Below, one piece after another: positions 1-6,538 of a stretch of DNA of 8,240 bases. The notes beneath the pieces are model-generated. The model made no database searches. It was given only the letters and a program-made list of their open reading frames with translations, and was not told the DNA's origin. Position 1 is the first letter of the stretch. Every line of letters begins with the position of its first letter. The translations under genes and the position numbers were made by a program. The DNA is from CAZFBR01 sp035353495 [NCBI: uncultured bacterium] (GTDB lineage Bacteria; DAOPZR01), in assembly GCA_964517215.1 (NCBI GenBank), contig CAZFBR010000159.1, forward strand, positions 1-8,240, written 5' to 3'.

Positions 1-167
1 CCGGTATGCCGTCGTCCGCATGTGGGCACTCTACCTCACCCGCAGCGATACTGTCAATCACGCCATTCCGGCCCATTATATTGAACGCTCAAGTCCCGCC
101 CCCGGGTGTCCGATAAGTGGTGATAGCGGCACCAGCCGTGCCAATTCACAGAGGAGCGGTGCACCAA
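1..167. other. Upstream region of motA, no secure gene
   Basis: No gene can be supported here. One forward frame is open from base 2 to the TAA at 173-175. Its first part has GC-rich third positions, so it could be the tail of an upstream gene, but its last residues are low-complexity Ser/Pro/Gly and it would run over the motA start. An AT-rich patch at 75-82 contains TATATT (77-82), which resembles a -10 box but has no convincing -35 box upstream. No T-run terminator is visible. A GAGGAG ribosome binding site for motA lies at 151-156. Confidence 0.4.
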
Positions 168-974
168 ATGAATAAATCAACCGTCTTCGGCCTCATTCTG
201 GCTGTCGGTTCACTGATTGTCTCCGGCGCCATGGAACTGAACCACCTAAATCCGGAGGGGATTTCCCCCTTTCTCAAGCCCTCGGCCCTGATCATGATCT
301 TTGGCGCCACCGCGGGCGCGACCATGTGCACGGTATCGTGGGAACTGTTCATGAAACTGCCCACGATCACCCGCATCGCCTTCAAGGAAGTGCATTTCGA
401 CAGCAAGGGGATCGTCCCGACCTTCGTCTCCTTCTCGGAAAAGGCCCGCAAGGAAGGTCTGCTGGCGCTGGAAGAGGATATTGAGCAGACCACCGACCTG
501 TTCCTAAAAAAAGGGCTGCAGCTGGTGGTGGACGGCGTGGATCCGGAGGTCGTGCGCGGCGTGCTGGAGTCGGAAATTGACAACACCAAGGCGCGGCACA
601 AGGAAGGAGCCGACATGTTCACCGCCATGGGCGGGTTCGCCCCGACCATGGGCATCGTCGGCACCGTGCTCGGACTGATCGCCGCCCTGACCATGGCCGG
701 CCAGGGCGCCGAATCGAACAAGGTCGTCGGCGCCATCGCCACCGCCTTCATCGCCACCTTTTACGGGATTGGCGGCGCCAACCTCGTCTTCCTGCCCATC
801 GGCGGGAAGCTGACCCAGCTCGATCATCATGAGGCGCAGTATCGCGAACTCGTCAGTTACGGCATCCTCTCGATCATGAGCGGCGACAACCCGCGCATCG
901 TGCAGGAAAAGCTCTCCGTCTTCCTCAGCGAGGGGGACCGGGTCGATCTGGAAAAGAAGGAGGAAGGCGAGTAA
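168..974 (+). CDS. motA: MotA-family stator subunit (MotA/TolQ/ExbB proton channel family)
   Basis: This 268-residue inner-membrane protein is the A subunit of a MotA/MotB stator, which conducts H+ or Na+ to generate torque, normally on the flagellar rotor. The four membrane segments are at about 4-22, 38-56, 152-174 and 187-209. A large cytoplasmic loop lies between the second and third and carries the typical ARKEGLLALEE stretch (93-103), whose charged residues contact the rotor in known MotA proteins. The third segment contains FAPTMGIVGTVLGL, with the conserved proline at 159. The fourth contains IATAFIATFYGIGGANLVF. The ATG at 168 is chosen because GAGGAG lies 11 bases upstream and the protein then begins directly before the first membrane segment. 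A GTG at 117 would add 17 residues unlike the family. No other flagellar gene is in the window, so a flagellar role is inferred from family membership. Length and domain order are normal. Confidence 0.9.
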   Translation: MNKSTVFGLILAVGSLIVSGAMELNHLNPEGISPFLKPSALIMIFGATAGATMCTVSWELFMKLPTITRIAFKEVHFDSKGIVPTFVSFSEKARKEGLLALEEDIEQTTDLFLKKGLQLVVDGVDPEVVRGVLESEIDNTKARHKEGADMFTAMGGFAPTMGIVGTVLGLIAALTMAGQGAESNKVVGAIATAFIATFYGIGGANLVFLPIGGKLTQLDHHEAQYRELVSYGILSIMSGDNPRIVQEKLSVFLSEGDRVDLEKKEEGE

Positions 975-977
975 CCT

Positions 978-1709
978 ATGGGGCGGCGCAAGGGCGGCGG
1001 CCACGGCGGCGGCGGCGGCGGCCATGACGGGGCCGGCGGCCTGCGCTGGCTGCTCACCTACTCCGACGTCGTCACCCTGCTCCTGGCGCTGTTCGTCTAT
1101 TTCTATTCCATATCGGTGGTCAATGGCAAGAAGGCGCAGGACTTTTCCCAGGCCTGGGCCAAGGAGTTCGGGCTCTTTTCCGGCAATGAGGTCCCGATCC
1201 CGGGCGGCAACGGCGTACTCCCCTATTCGGGCACCAATGTGACCCCGCAGCGCTATCAGGAAAAAATGCGCGAGATGCAGCTGCAGGGCGCCACCGTCAA
1301 TCAAAGCGAACGCGGCCTGATCATTTCGCTCACCGACCAGGTGCTGTTCGCTCCGGGCTCCGCCGACCTGCTGCCGGGTTCCGACACGATCATCACCAAC
1401 GTCGCCTTTTTCCTCAACGACGTCGTCCCCGACCGGCCCATCCGCATCGAGGGGCATACGGACAATGGCGACCTCTCCACGCCGCAGTTCCCGTCCAACT
1501 GGGAATTGTCCGCCGCCCGCGCCGCAACCATCGCCCGCGTGCTCAACGACCAGTTCGGAGTCCCCGGCGAGCGGTTGTCCATTGTCGGGTTCGGGCCGTT
1601 TATGCCCTGCGCCGGCACCTTTGCCGACCAGACCGAAGCGCAGCGCGCGCAAAACCGCCGGGTCGAAATCGTCGTTCTCCGCGAACGCTCCACCGTCACC
1701 GCCCCGTAG
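978..1709 (+). CDS. motB: MotB-family stator subunit with OmpA-like peptidoglycan-binding domain
   Basis: This 243-residue protein is the B subunit of the stator. It has a single membrane segment at about 24-46, with the ion-carrying aspartate at D30 in the motif LTYSDVVTLLLALF. A periplasmic linker follows, then an OmpA/MotB domain at about 118-235 that anchors the stator to peptidoglycan. The domain motifs are IEGHTD (157-162), NWELSAARA (174-182) and NRRVEI (226-231). The start lies 3 bases after the motA stop, and AAGGAGG at 957-963 inside the end of motA serves as the ribosome binding site, so the two are certainly co-translated. The short cytoplasmic tail before the membrane segment is unusually rich in Gly and His (residues 6-21), where many MotB proteins have Lys/Glu/His. 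Whether the ion is H+ or Na+ cannot be decided from the membrane segment. Confidence 0.92.
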   Translation: MGRRKGGGHGGGGGGHDGAGGLRWLLTYSDVVTLLLALFVYFYSISVVNGKKAQDFSQAWAKEFGLFSGNEVPIPGGNGVLPYSGTNVTPQRYQEKMREMQLQGATVNQSERGLIISLTDQVLFAPGSADLLPGSDTIITNVAFFLNDVVPDRPIRIEGHTDNGDLSTPQFPSNWELSAARAATIARVLNDQFGVPGERLSIVGFGPFMPCAGTFADQTEAQRAQNRRVEIVVLRERSTVTAP

Positions 1710-1746
1710 GCGCGCCGCGCTGCCCGCAACCGATGAACCGATCCGA

Positions 1747-1781
1747 TATACTTGACAATCACCGCGGCGATAAACTACCAT
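1747..1781 (+). promoter_or_regulatory. Weak candidate promoter elements before the ATP synthase genes
   Basis: The 80-base gap between motB and the first AtpZ-like gene holds two overlapping promoter-like elements. TATACT at 1747-1752 matches five of six bases of a -10 box but has no good -35 box 16-18 bases upstream. TTGACA at 1752-1757 is a perfect -35 consensus, but its best partner at suitable spacing is TACCAT (1776-1781, 18-base spacer), which would put transcription start at the ATG. No terminator with a T-run follows motB, so read-through from motAB is equally possible. This is pattern matching only. Confidence 0.22.
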
Positions 1782-1789
1782 GACCGCCG

Positions 1790-2056
1790 ATGACGCAACC
1801 AGCAGCGGCACCGCCGCCCGGGAATGCTCCGCAGCGACAGGGCATTCTGCGTGAGGCCGGCGTGTTTATGGCAGCGGCGGCACTGCTCGCGGTCACGGTG
1901 ATCGTCGGGTATTACACCGGCGCCCTGCTGGACAGTTGGCTGGACACCGGGCCATGGTTGACGGTTGCGTTCATTCTGCTGGGACTGACCGCCGGGCTGT
2001 GCGAAGTTGCCCATATGACGGCTTCCGACCAGACCAACCGGGTCAAACCCGGCTGA
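1790..2056 (+). CDS. atpZ: AtpZ-like two-helix membrane protein, first of a tandem pair
   Basis: This 88-residue protein has a Pro/Ala-rich cytoplasmic start (1-18) followed by two membrane segments at about 24-46 and 55-75. The turn contains GYYTGALLDSWLD (40-52), and the second helix contains LLGLTAG. This layout (Gly-rich first helix, Asp-x-Trp turn, LLG-x-x-AG second helix) is that of AtpZ-type accessory proteins found at the head of F-type ATP synthase operons. In other bacteria AtpZ works with AtpI in Fo biogenesis, with proposed roles in c-ring assembly or Mg2+ supply. No ribosome binding site is evident before the ATG at 1790. Another ATG at 1780 is in a different frame that stops after 24 codons. 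The gene overlaps the next one by one base. The family call rests on the pattern and the location, since these short proteins diverge strongly. Confidence 0.68.
   Translation: MTQPAAAPPPGNAPQRQGILREAGVFMAAAALLAVTVIVGYYTGALLDSWLDTGPWLTVAFILLGLTAGLCEVAHMTASDQTNRVKPG
2038..2052 (+). promoter_or_regulatory. Perfect inverted repeat ending 1 base before a stop/start overlap
   Basis: CCGGGT (2038-2043) and ACCCGG (2047-2052) form a perfect 6-bp stem with a 3-base CAA loop. It lies in the last codons of the first AtpZ-like gene and ends one base before the TGATG (2054-2058) where that gene stops and the next begins. The second gene has no clear ribosome binding site, so the stem would hide its start region until ribosomes translating the first gene open it. 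This would be classic translational coupling. The stem is seen directly; the function is inferred. Confidence 0.45.
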
Positions 2057-2319
2057 TGCAGGTCCGGCATTATGCCGCTGCCCGGCAGCTGGCGGAGATC
2101 GGCTCGCTCGGTCTGGCACTGGTGCTGTGCACCGCGCTCGGCTTGGCGGGTGGCTACGGTTTCGACCAGTGGACGGGCGTGACCCGACCGTTTGGCACGC
2201 TGCTGGGGTTTCTGCTGGGAGTGGCGGCCGGTTTTGGCAATATCTATGTGGTGCTGTTCCGCCGCAACCCGCGGCCGACCGCACCGGAAAGCGCACCACC
2301 GGATGACAGGCAGCACTGA
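2056..2319 (+). CDS. AtpZ-like two-helix membrane protein, second of a tandem pair
   Basis: This 87-residue protein has two membrane segments at about 14-34 and 46-68 and a polar, proline-rich tail (71-87). The turn holds GGYGFDQW (32-39), and the second helix reads LLGFLLGVAAGFGNIY, a pattern close to AtpZ/AtpI-type proteins. It aligns by eye with the preceding protein at L-x-E-x-G, G-Y, D-x-W, a proline in the loop and LLG-x-x-AG, so it may be a diverged paralogue rather than an unrelated protein. Its ATG overlaps the previous stop (TGATG at 2054-2058), and its own end overlaps the next gene by 17 bases. A role in Fo assembly is inferred from family and position. Why the operon needs two such proteins is not known. 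Confidence 0.62.
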   Translation: MQVRHYAAARQLAEIGSLGLALVLCTALGLAGGYGFDQWTGVTRPFGTLLGFLLGVAAGFGNIYVVLFRRNPRPTAPESAPPDDRQH

Positions 2320-2692
2320 CCCGACAATACGGCAGATTCAGCGGCGGGCCCTCGGGCTTGCCCTGCTGGCGGCACTGCTGCTTGGCGCCCTGGTCCCCCG
2401 CCCGTTCACCGTCGGCTTGCTCGCCGGCGCGCTGGTCGCACAATTGAACTTTTTCCTGCTTGCCCGCGCCGCCGCAACGATACTGCGCGGCAGCGTGGCC
2501 CGGGCAAAATTTCTCGCCGGGCTCGGCTTCCTCGCCCGCTACGGCATCCTCGCCCTGATTTTGACGGTCCTGGTCCGCTGGCAGGTGCTGGCCGGATTTG
2601 GCGCTGTGGCGGGATTCCTCACCATTGTCGGCGCCATTCTCACCTCGCTGGCCATGCCGTTCACCACCGCGCCGGCGCCGCGGGAGGCCTGA
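2303..2692 (+). CDS. atpI: AtpI-like ATP synthase accessory protein (subunit I)
   Basis: This 129-residue, very hydrophobic protein has four predicted membrane segments at about 14-31, 35-56, 73-92 and 95-118. The number of helices, the length, and the position directly before the a-subunit gene fit AtpI (ATP synthase I chain), an Fo assembly factor that is not part of the finished enzyme. The second helix carries GLLAGALVAQLNFFLLARA, where the Gly-rich start and the Asn/Phe pair resemble the family. The ATG at 2303 lies inside the end of the previous gene (17-base overlap), with only a weak GGAAAG (2286-2291) upstream. An ATG further upstream in this frame (2192) would add 37 residues of Cys/Trp/Arg-rich sequence that is just the shadow of the previous gene. 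The stop is one base before the atpB start. Confidence 0.72.
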   Translation: MTGSTDPTIRQIQRRALGLALLAALLLGALVPRPFTVGLLAGALVAQLNFFLLARAAATILRGSVARAKFLAGLGFLARYGILALILTVLVRWQVLAGFGAVAGFLTIVGAILTSLAMPFTTAPAPREA

Positions 2693-2693
2693 A

Positions 2694-3482
2694 ATGTCCG
2701 CACCGGCAGCAGCTGCCCGCGCCGCGGAAGCGGCGACCGCGCACGGCGGCGGGCATGGCGGCGGCCTGGTCCACGTGCAGCTGCTGGAGGTCCACGGCGT
2801 CCCGCCGTTCATGGTGATGAGTTTCCTCGTCATCGGCATCCTCTTCGCCTGCGCCCTGCTCACCCGCCGTTCGCTGAAGCTGGTGCCGACCGGCCTGCAG
2901 AATTTCTTTGAATTCGTTTACTGCTTCTGGTACGACATGGGCGAATCGCTGATGGGCAAAAAAGTCAAGTTCTTCATGCCCCTCTTTCTCTTCCTTTTCC
3001 TTTATATCCTGTTCGGCAACCTCATCGGGCTCATCCCCGGCTTCAATTCGCCAACCGCGAACCTCAACACCACCTTCGCGCTTGCGCTCATTGTCTTCGT
3101 CAGCACGCACGTTTTCGGCATCCGCACCAAGGGCGTCCTCGGCTACCTCAGCCACTTCTGGGCGGGAGTGCCCTGGTGGCTCAAGCCCGCGATGTTCGTC
3201 ATTCACCTGATCAGCGAACTGGTGCGGCCGGTGTCCCTTGCCGCCCGTCTCTTCGGCAACATCGTCGCCAAGGAAATCATGCTCACGGTGCTGGTCGCGC
3301 TCCTGCTGGCGTTCGGCGGCGCGCCCGCCCTCGTGTCCAAATCACTGGCGTTGTTCCCGCTGGTCCTGCGTCCGCTGATCATCGTGCTTGGCACCCTGGT
3401 CTCGCTGATTCAGGCCTGCGTCTTCACCATTCTTGCGATGATTTACATTGGCGGCGCCGTGTCCGAAGAACACGGCCATTGA
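2694..3482 (+). CDS. atpB: F1Fo ATP synthase subunit a
   Basis: Subunit a (262 residues) forms the two half-channels that carry the coupling ion to and from the c-ring. The essential arginine is R185 in [14 protein letters not shown], equivalent to E. coli aR210. Other family marks are [12 protein letters not shown] (106-117), the paired helices at about 125-142 and 192-212, and the C-terminal [15 protein letters not shown] followed by SEEH. The N-terminus is rich in Ala, then Gly and His (18-27), before the first membrane segment at about 39-57. GGGAGG at 2682-2687 provides a well-placed ribosome binding site 6 bases before the ATG. The longer in-frame start at 2598 would merge with the preceding gene and is not used. 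Length is normal for the family. Confidence 0.96.
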   Translation: MSAPAAAARAAEAATAHGGGHGGGLVHVQLLEVHGVPPFMVMSFLVIGILFACALLTRRSLKLVPTGLQNFFEFVYCFWYDMGESLMGKKVKFFMPLFLFLFLYILFGNLIGLIPGFNSPTANLNTTFALALIVFVSTHVFGIRTKGVLGYLSHFWAGVPWWLKPAMFVIHLISELVRPVSLAARLFGNIVAKEIMLTVLVALLLAFGGAPALVSKSLALFPLVLRPLIIVLGTLVSLIQACVFTILAMIYIGGAVSEEHGH

Positions 3483-3495
3483 GAAAACTACATTT

Positions 3496-3506
3496 GGAGG
3501 AGGAAG
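3496..3506 (+). promoter_or_regulatory. Strong ribosome binding site of atpE
   Basis: GGAGGAGGAAG at 3496-3506 contains two overlapping GGAGG cores, the second 7 bases before the ATG at 3511. It is the best ribosome binding site in the window and it sits in AT-richer sequence (3483-3495) than the other junctions. Subunit c is needed in roughly 8-17 copies per enzyme, so a strong initiation site here matches the stoichiometry. It also fixes the start of atpE, because an upstream in-frame ATG at 3448 lies inside atpB. Confidence 0.8.
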
Positions 3507-3510
3507 TACC

Positions 3511-3927
3511 ATGCAACGCATTCTGATGATGGTGGCAGTGGCAGCGATGTTCCTCATGCTGGCGGGCGCGGCAATTGCCGAGCCGGCAGCGGTTCCGGCG
3601 GCACCGGCGGTTGCGGCGGCGCCGGTGGCGGACAGCGATGGCGGTGACGGGGCGGAAAGCGCGGCGTTCTATCTGGCAATGAGTGTGCTGGCCGCCGGCC
3701 TTTGCGTCGCGATCGGCACGATCGGCACGGGTCTCGGGCAGGGCAACGCCGTGGCGCGCGCGGTGGAAGGCATCGCACGCCAGCCGGAAGCGGCCTCGAA
3801 CATCCAGACCGTCATGATCATCGGCCTGGCGTTCATCGAGTCGCTGACCATCTATGCGCTGCTCATCTCCGTCATCCTGATTTTCGTCAATCCGTGGGCG
3901 GACGCCTTCACCGCGCTGCTGAAGTAA
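3511..3927 (+). CDS. atpE: F1Fo ATP synthase subunit c with N-terminal signal peptide and possible Na+-binding site
   Basis: The 138-residue precursor has a signal-peptide-like start (1-23, likely cut after AIA), an Ala/Pro-rich stretch with an acidic DSDGGDG end (24-50), then a normal two-helix c subunit at about 52-138. The first helix carries the repeated glycines [11 protein letters not shown], and the loop carries ARQPE (89-93). The ion-binding carboxylate is E110 in the second helix. Q77, E110, S111 and Y115 have the same spacing as Q32, E65, S66 and Y70 of the Na+-binding c-ring of Ilyobacter tartaricus. The fifth ligand position (T67 there) is Leu here. Many c subunits are only about 75-90 residues and lack a signal peptide, so this is a long form. 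A Na+ specificity is possible but not proven, since some H+ enzymes share part of the pattern. Confidence 0.95.
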   Translation: MQRILMMVAVAAMFLMLAGAAIAEPAAVPAAPAVAAAPVADSDGGDGAESAAFYLAMSVLAAGLCVAIGTIGTGLGQGNAVARAVEGIARQPEAASNIQTVMIIGLAFIESLTIYALLISVILIFVNPWADAFTALLK

Positions 3928-3955
3928 TCAACGGTCCGGGAAGGGGAGCTCCGTC

Positions 3956-4444
3956 ATGGAGATCATCGACATCAAGGTTCAGTATCTGGCGGTCCAGCTG
4001 CTGACGTTCCTCATCGGCATTGCGCTGCTGTGGAAGCCGGGGTTCAAGTATCTGGCCACGGTGCTCGAGCAGCGGCGCGAGCAGATCCGCACCGATCTTG
4101 ACCGGGCCCAGCAGACCCGGCTCGACAGCGAGCAGCTCAAGGCCGAATACCAGAAAAAGCTGGCCGCGATCGAGCAGGAGGCCCGCGAGAAAATCCAGCA
4201 GGCCACCCGCGAGGCGCAGGCCGCGCGCAACGAGATGCTGGACGAAGCGCGGCACAAGAAGGACGAACTGCTGGCGCAGACCGCCAGCGAGATCGAACGC
4301 GAGAAGCGCAAGGCGCTGGTCGAGCTGCGCGACCAGATCGCCCTGCTCGCCGTCGACGCGGCGGAGCAGGTGGTGCGGCAGAAACTCGACCCCGCCACCC
4401 AGCGCGTCCTGATTGACAACGTGGTGCGCAAGGTGGGCGCCTGA
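3956..4444 (+). CDS. atpF: F1Fo ATP synthase subunit b
   Basis: Subunit b (162 residues) is the peripheral stalk that holds the F1 head fixed against subunit a. One membrane helix at about 8-27 is followed by a long, highly charged helix (about 35-145) with the Glu/Arg/Lys/Gln/Ala composition of a right-handed coiled coil. The C-terminus (about 140-162) binds subunit delta. AAGGGGAG at 3941-3948 lies 7 bases before the ATG. Only one b gene is present, so the stalk is expected to be a homodimer rather than the b/b' pair of cyanobacteria and many alpha- and deltaproteobacteria. The stop overlaps the atpH start by one base (TGATG at 4442-4446), indicating coupled translation. Confidence 0.95.
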   Translation: MEIIDIKVQYLAVQLLTFLIGIALLWKPGFKYLATVLEQRREQIRTDLDRAQQTRLDSEQLKAEYQKKLAAIEQEAREKIQQATREAQAARNEMLDEARHKKDELLAQTASEIEREKRKALVELRDQIALLAVDAAEQVVRQKLDPATQRVLIDNVVRKVGA

Positions 4445-4998
4445 TGGCCTCCGCCGCCGTGGCCCAGCGCTACGCGCAGGCGCTGTTCGAGCTGGCGGAC
4501 GGGCAGGTGTGCACCGATGCCGTCGCCGCCGAGCTCGACGCGCTGGCGCCGCTGGGCCGCGACCGCGAGCTGCTGGCCTTTGCGCGCGAGCCGCGGATCC
4601 CGGCCAGTCAGCGCGAGGGCGTGCTGCTGCATGCCCTGCGCGGCCGCGTCAGCGATCTGACCGTTTCGTTTGCCCGCGTGGTGCTGCAGCACGGACGGCT
4701 GAAGCTGCTCCCCGCGATTGCGGTCGAATTCGGCAGGCTGCTCGACCGCAGCCGCAACCGCGTGCGGGCGCAGGTTCGCAGTGCGGTGCCGCTTGACCCC
4801 GCGCAGGAGCAGGAATTGAACGACCGCCTGGCGCAGCTCACCGGGCGGACGATTGTGCTGGAAACCGCGGTCGAGCCCGCCCTGATCGGCGGGCTGGTGA
4901 TCACGGCGGAGGGGTGGCAGATTGACGGCAGCGTGGCGCGCGCGTTTCGCGATCTGCGCGAGCGCCTGCAGGGCATTTCGATAGGAACCCAGGAGTAA
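4444..4998 (+). CDS. atpH: F1Fo ATP synthase subunit delta
   Basis: Subunit delta (184 residues) caps the F1 head and joins it to the b stalk (the homologue of mitochondrial OSCP). The N-terminal helical domain begins [14 protein letters not shown] (5-18), the family's opening pattern. The C-terminal domain ends with [20 protein letters not shown] (residues 143-162), which includes the conserved IGG and the IDGS signature, followed by the last helix. Length is normal. It overlaps atpF by one base and ends 7 bases before atpA. The atpA ribosome binding site (AGGAG, 4991-4995) lies inside its last codons. Confidence 0.94.
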   Translation: MASAAVAQRYAQALFELADGQVCTDAVAAELDALAPLGRDRELLAFAREPRIPASQREGVLLHALRGRVSDLTVSFARVVLQHGRLKLLPAIAVEFGRLLDRSRNRVRAQVRSAVPLDPAQEQELNDRLAQLTGRTIVLETAVEPALIGGLVITAEGWQIDGSVARAFRDLRERLQGISIGTQE

Positions 4999-5005
4999 AC
5001 GACAT

Positions 5006-6529
5006 ATGGCTATTTCCAGCGGCGAAATCACCTCCGTTCTCAAGAAGGAAATTGCGGGCTTTGCCCAGGATCTTTCCCGGGTCGATGTGGGCAGCGTGCT
5101 CGAAGTCGGCGACGGCATCGCCCGGGTGCACGGCCTCACCGGCGCCATGGCGGGCGAACTGGTCGAGTTCCCGGGCGAGACCTTCGGCATGGTGCTCAAC
5201 CTCGACAGCGACAGCGTCGGCATTGCCATCATGGGCGAAAGCACGCATATCGCCGAAGGGGACGAGGTGCGCTGCACCGGCAAGATCGTGCAGGTCCCCG
5301 TGGGCGACGCGCTGATCGGCCGCGTGGTCAACGCGCTGGGCCAGCCGATCGACGGCAAGGGCCCCGTGGTCAGCGACCAGTTTCGCCGCGTGGAGATCAA
5401 GGCGCCGGGCGTCATCGCCCGCCAGTCGGTCAAGGAACCGCTGCAGACCGGGCTCAAGTCGATTGACGCGCTCATCCCCATCGGGCGCGGCCAGCGCGAA
5501 CTCATCATCGGCGACCGCCAGACCGGCAAGACCGCCATCGCCATCGACACCATCATCAACCAGAAGGAAACCGGCGTCGTCTGCATCTACGTCGCCATCG
5601 GCCAGAAGCAGTCGACGGTGGCGCAGGTCTACGACCGGCTCAGCAAGAGCGGCGCCATGGCGTACACGATCATCGTTTCCGCCCCCGCCTCCGATCCCGC
5701 CCCGCTGCAGTACCTCGCGCCGTACAGCGGCTGCGCCATGGGCGAGGAATACCGCGACAACGGCAAGCATGCGCTCATTATCTATGACGACCTGTCCAAG
5801 CATGCGGTGGCGTACCGTCAGGTCTCGCTGCTGCTCCGCCGGCCGCCCGGCCGCGAGGCGTATCCGGGCGACATCTTCAATCTGCATTCCCGGCTGTTGG
5901 AACGCGCCGCCAAGATGAACAAGGAGCTGGGCGGCGGCTCGCTTACCGCCCTGCCGATCATCGAGACGCAGGCGGGCGACATCTCCGCCTATATCCCGAC
6001 CAATGTCATTTCGATCACCGACGGGCAGATTTACCTCGAGCCCGAGCTGTTCTACGCCGGTGTCCGCCCCGCGGTCAACGTCGGCCTTTCCGTCTCCCGC
6101 GTCGGCTCATCCGCGCAAATCAAGGCCATGAAGCAGGTGGCGGGCAAGCTGAAGCTCGAACTGGCGCGGTTCCGCGAACTGGCGGCCTTTGCCCAGTTCG
6201 CCTCCGACCTCGACAAGGCGACCCAGCAGCAGCTGGCGCGCGGCGAACGCCTCACCGAAATCCTCAAGCAGCCGCAATACCAGCCGCTCAATGTCATCGA
6301 CCAGATCCTGATCATCTTTGCCGTCACCAACGGCTTTGTCGACGACATCGCCCTGGGCCAGCTGCGCGCCTTCGAAACCGGCCTCTATCCGTTCATCGCC
6401 CAGCGCTATCCCGAGATCCGCGCGTCCATCACCAAGGACCTGCAGATCGCCAAGGAGCTGGAGCCGAAACTGCAGGCAGCCATGAAGGAATACAAGGAAT
6501 CGTTCGTCGCCCGGGACGGGAAGGCGTAA
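5006..6529 (+). CDS. atpA: F1Fo ATP synthase subunit alpha
   Basis: Subunit alpha (507 residues) forms the non-catalytic nucleotide sites and gives the arginine finger to the catalytic beta sites. The N-terminal beta-barrel includes [11 protein letters not shown] (34-44). The P-loop is GDRQTGKT (169-176), the Walker B strand is ALIIYDD (256-262), and the arginine finger is R365 in [12 protein letters not shown]. The C-terminal helical domain runs from about 375 to the end. AGGAG at 4991-4995 lies 10 bases before the ATG. Length and motifs are fully normal, with no sign of truncation or transfer, and codon use matches the neighbours. Confidence 0.98.
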   Translation: MAISSGEITSVLKKEIAGFAQDLSRVDVGSVLEVGDGIARVHGLTGAMAGELVEFPGETFGMVLNLDSDSVGIAIMGESTHIAEGDEVRCTGKIVQVPVGDALIGRVVNALGQPIDGKGPVVSDQFRRVEIKAPGVIARQSVKEPLQTGLKSIDALIPIGRGQRELIIGDRQTGKTAIAIDTIINQKETGVVCIYVAIGQKQSTVAQVYDRLSKSGAMAYTIIVSAPASDPAPLQYLAPYSGCAMGEEYRDNGKHALIIYDDLSKHAVAYRQVSLLLRRPPGREAYPGDIFNLHSRLLERAAKMNKELGGGSLTALPIIETQAGDISAYIPTNVISITDGQIYLEPELFYAGVRPAVNVGLSVSRVGSSAQIKAMKQVAGKLKLELARFRELAAFAQFASDLDKATQQQLARGERLTEILKQPQYQPLNVIDQILIIFAVTNGFVDDIALGQLRAFETGLYPFIAQRYPEIRASITKDLQIAKELEPKLQAAMKEYKESFVARDGKA

Positions 6530-6538
6530 GCGACCGTC

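Noticed and set aside
1-76. A - strand frame whose start resembles the MutL motif IDSIAAGEV
   Set aside because: Only about nine residues match and the expected continuation (VERPASVVKEL) is absent. The frame leaves the window after 25 codons, so chance similarity is more likely. The sequence left of the window would settle it.
117-167. A GTG start at 117 giving a 17-residue longer MotA
   Set aside because: The ATG at 168 has a GAGGAG site at good distance and gives the normal family N-terminus. The extension has no family resemblance.
504-1811. A 435-codon open frame on the - strand across motA and motB
   Set aside because: It is antisense to two clear genes, and its protein is a repetitive mix of Gly, Ala, Asp and Glu with no family pattern. 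Long antisense frames are common opposite GC-rich genes.
1780-1854. An ATG at 1780 opening a 24-codon frame overlapping the first AtpZ-like gene
   Set aside because: It has no ribosome binding site, its sequence is low-complexity, and its frame differs from the recognisable protein.
3979-5586. A 535-codon open frame on the - strand across atpF, atpH and atpA
   Set aside because: It is antisense to three strongly recognised subunits. The Ser/Arg/Ala-rich translation is typical of a GC-rich shadow frame.
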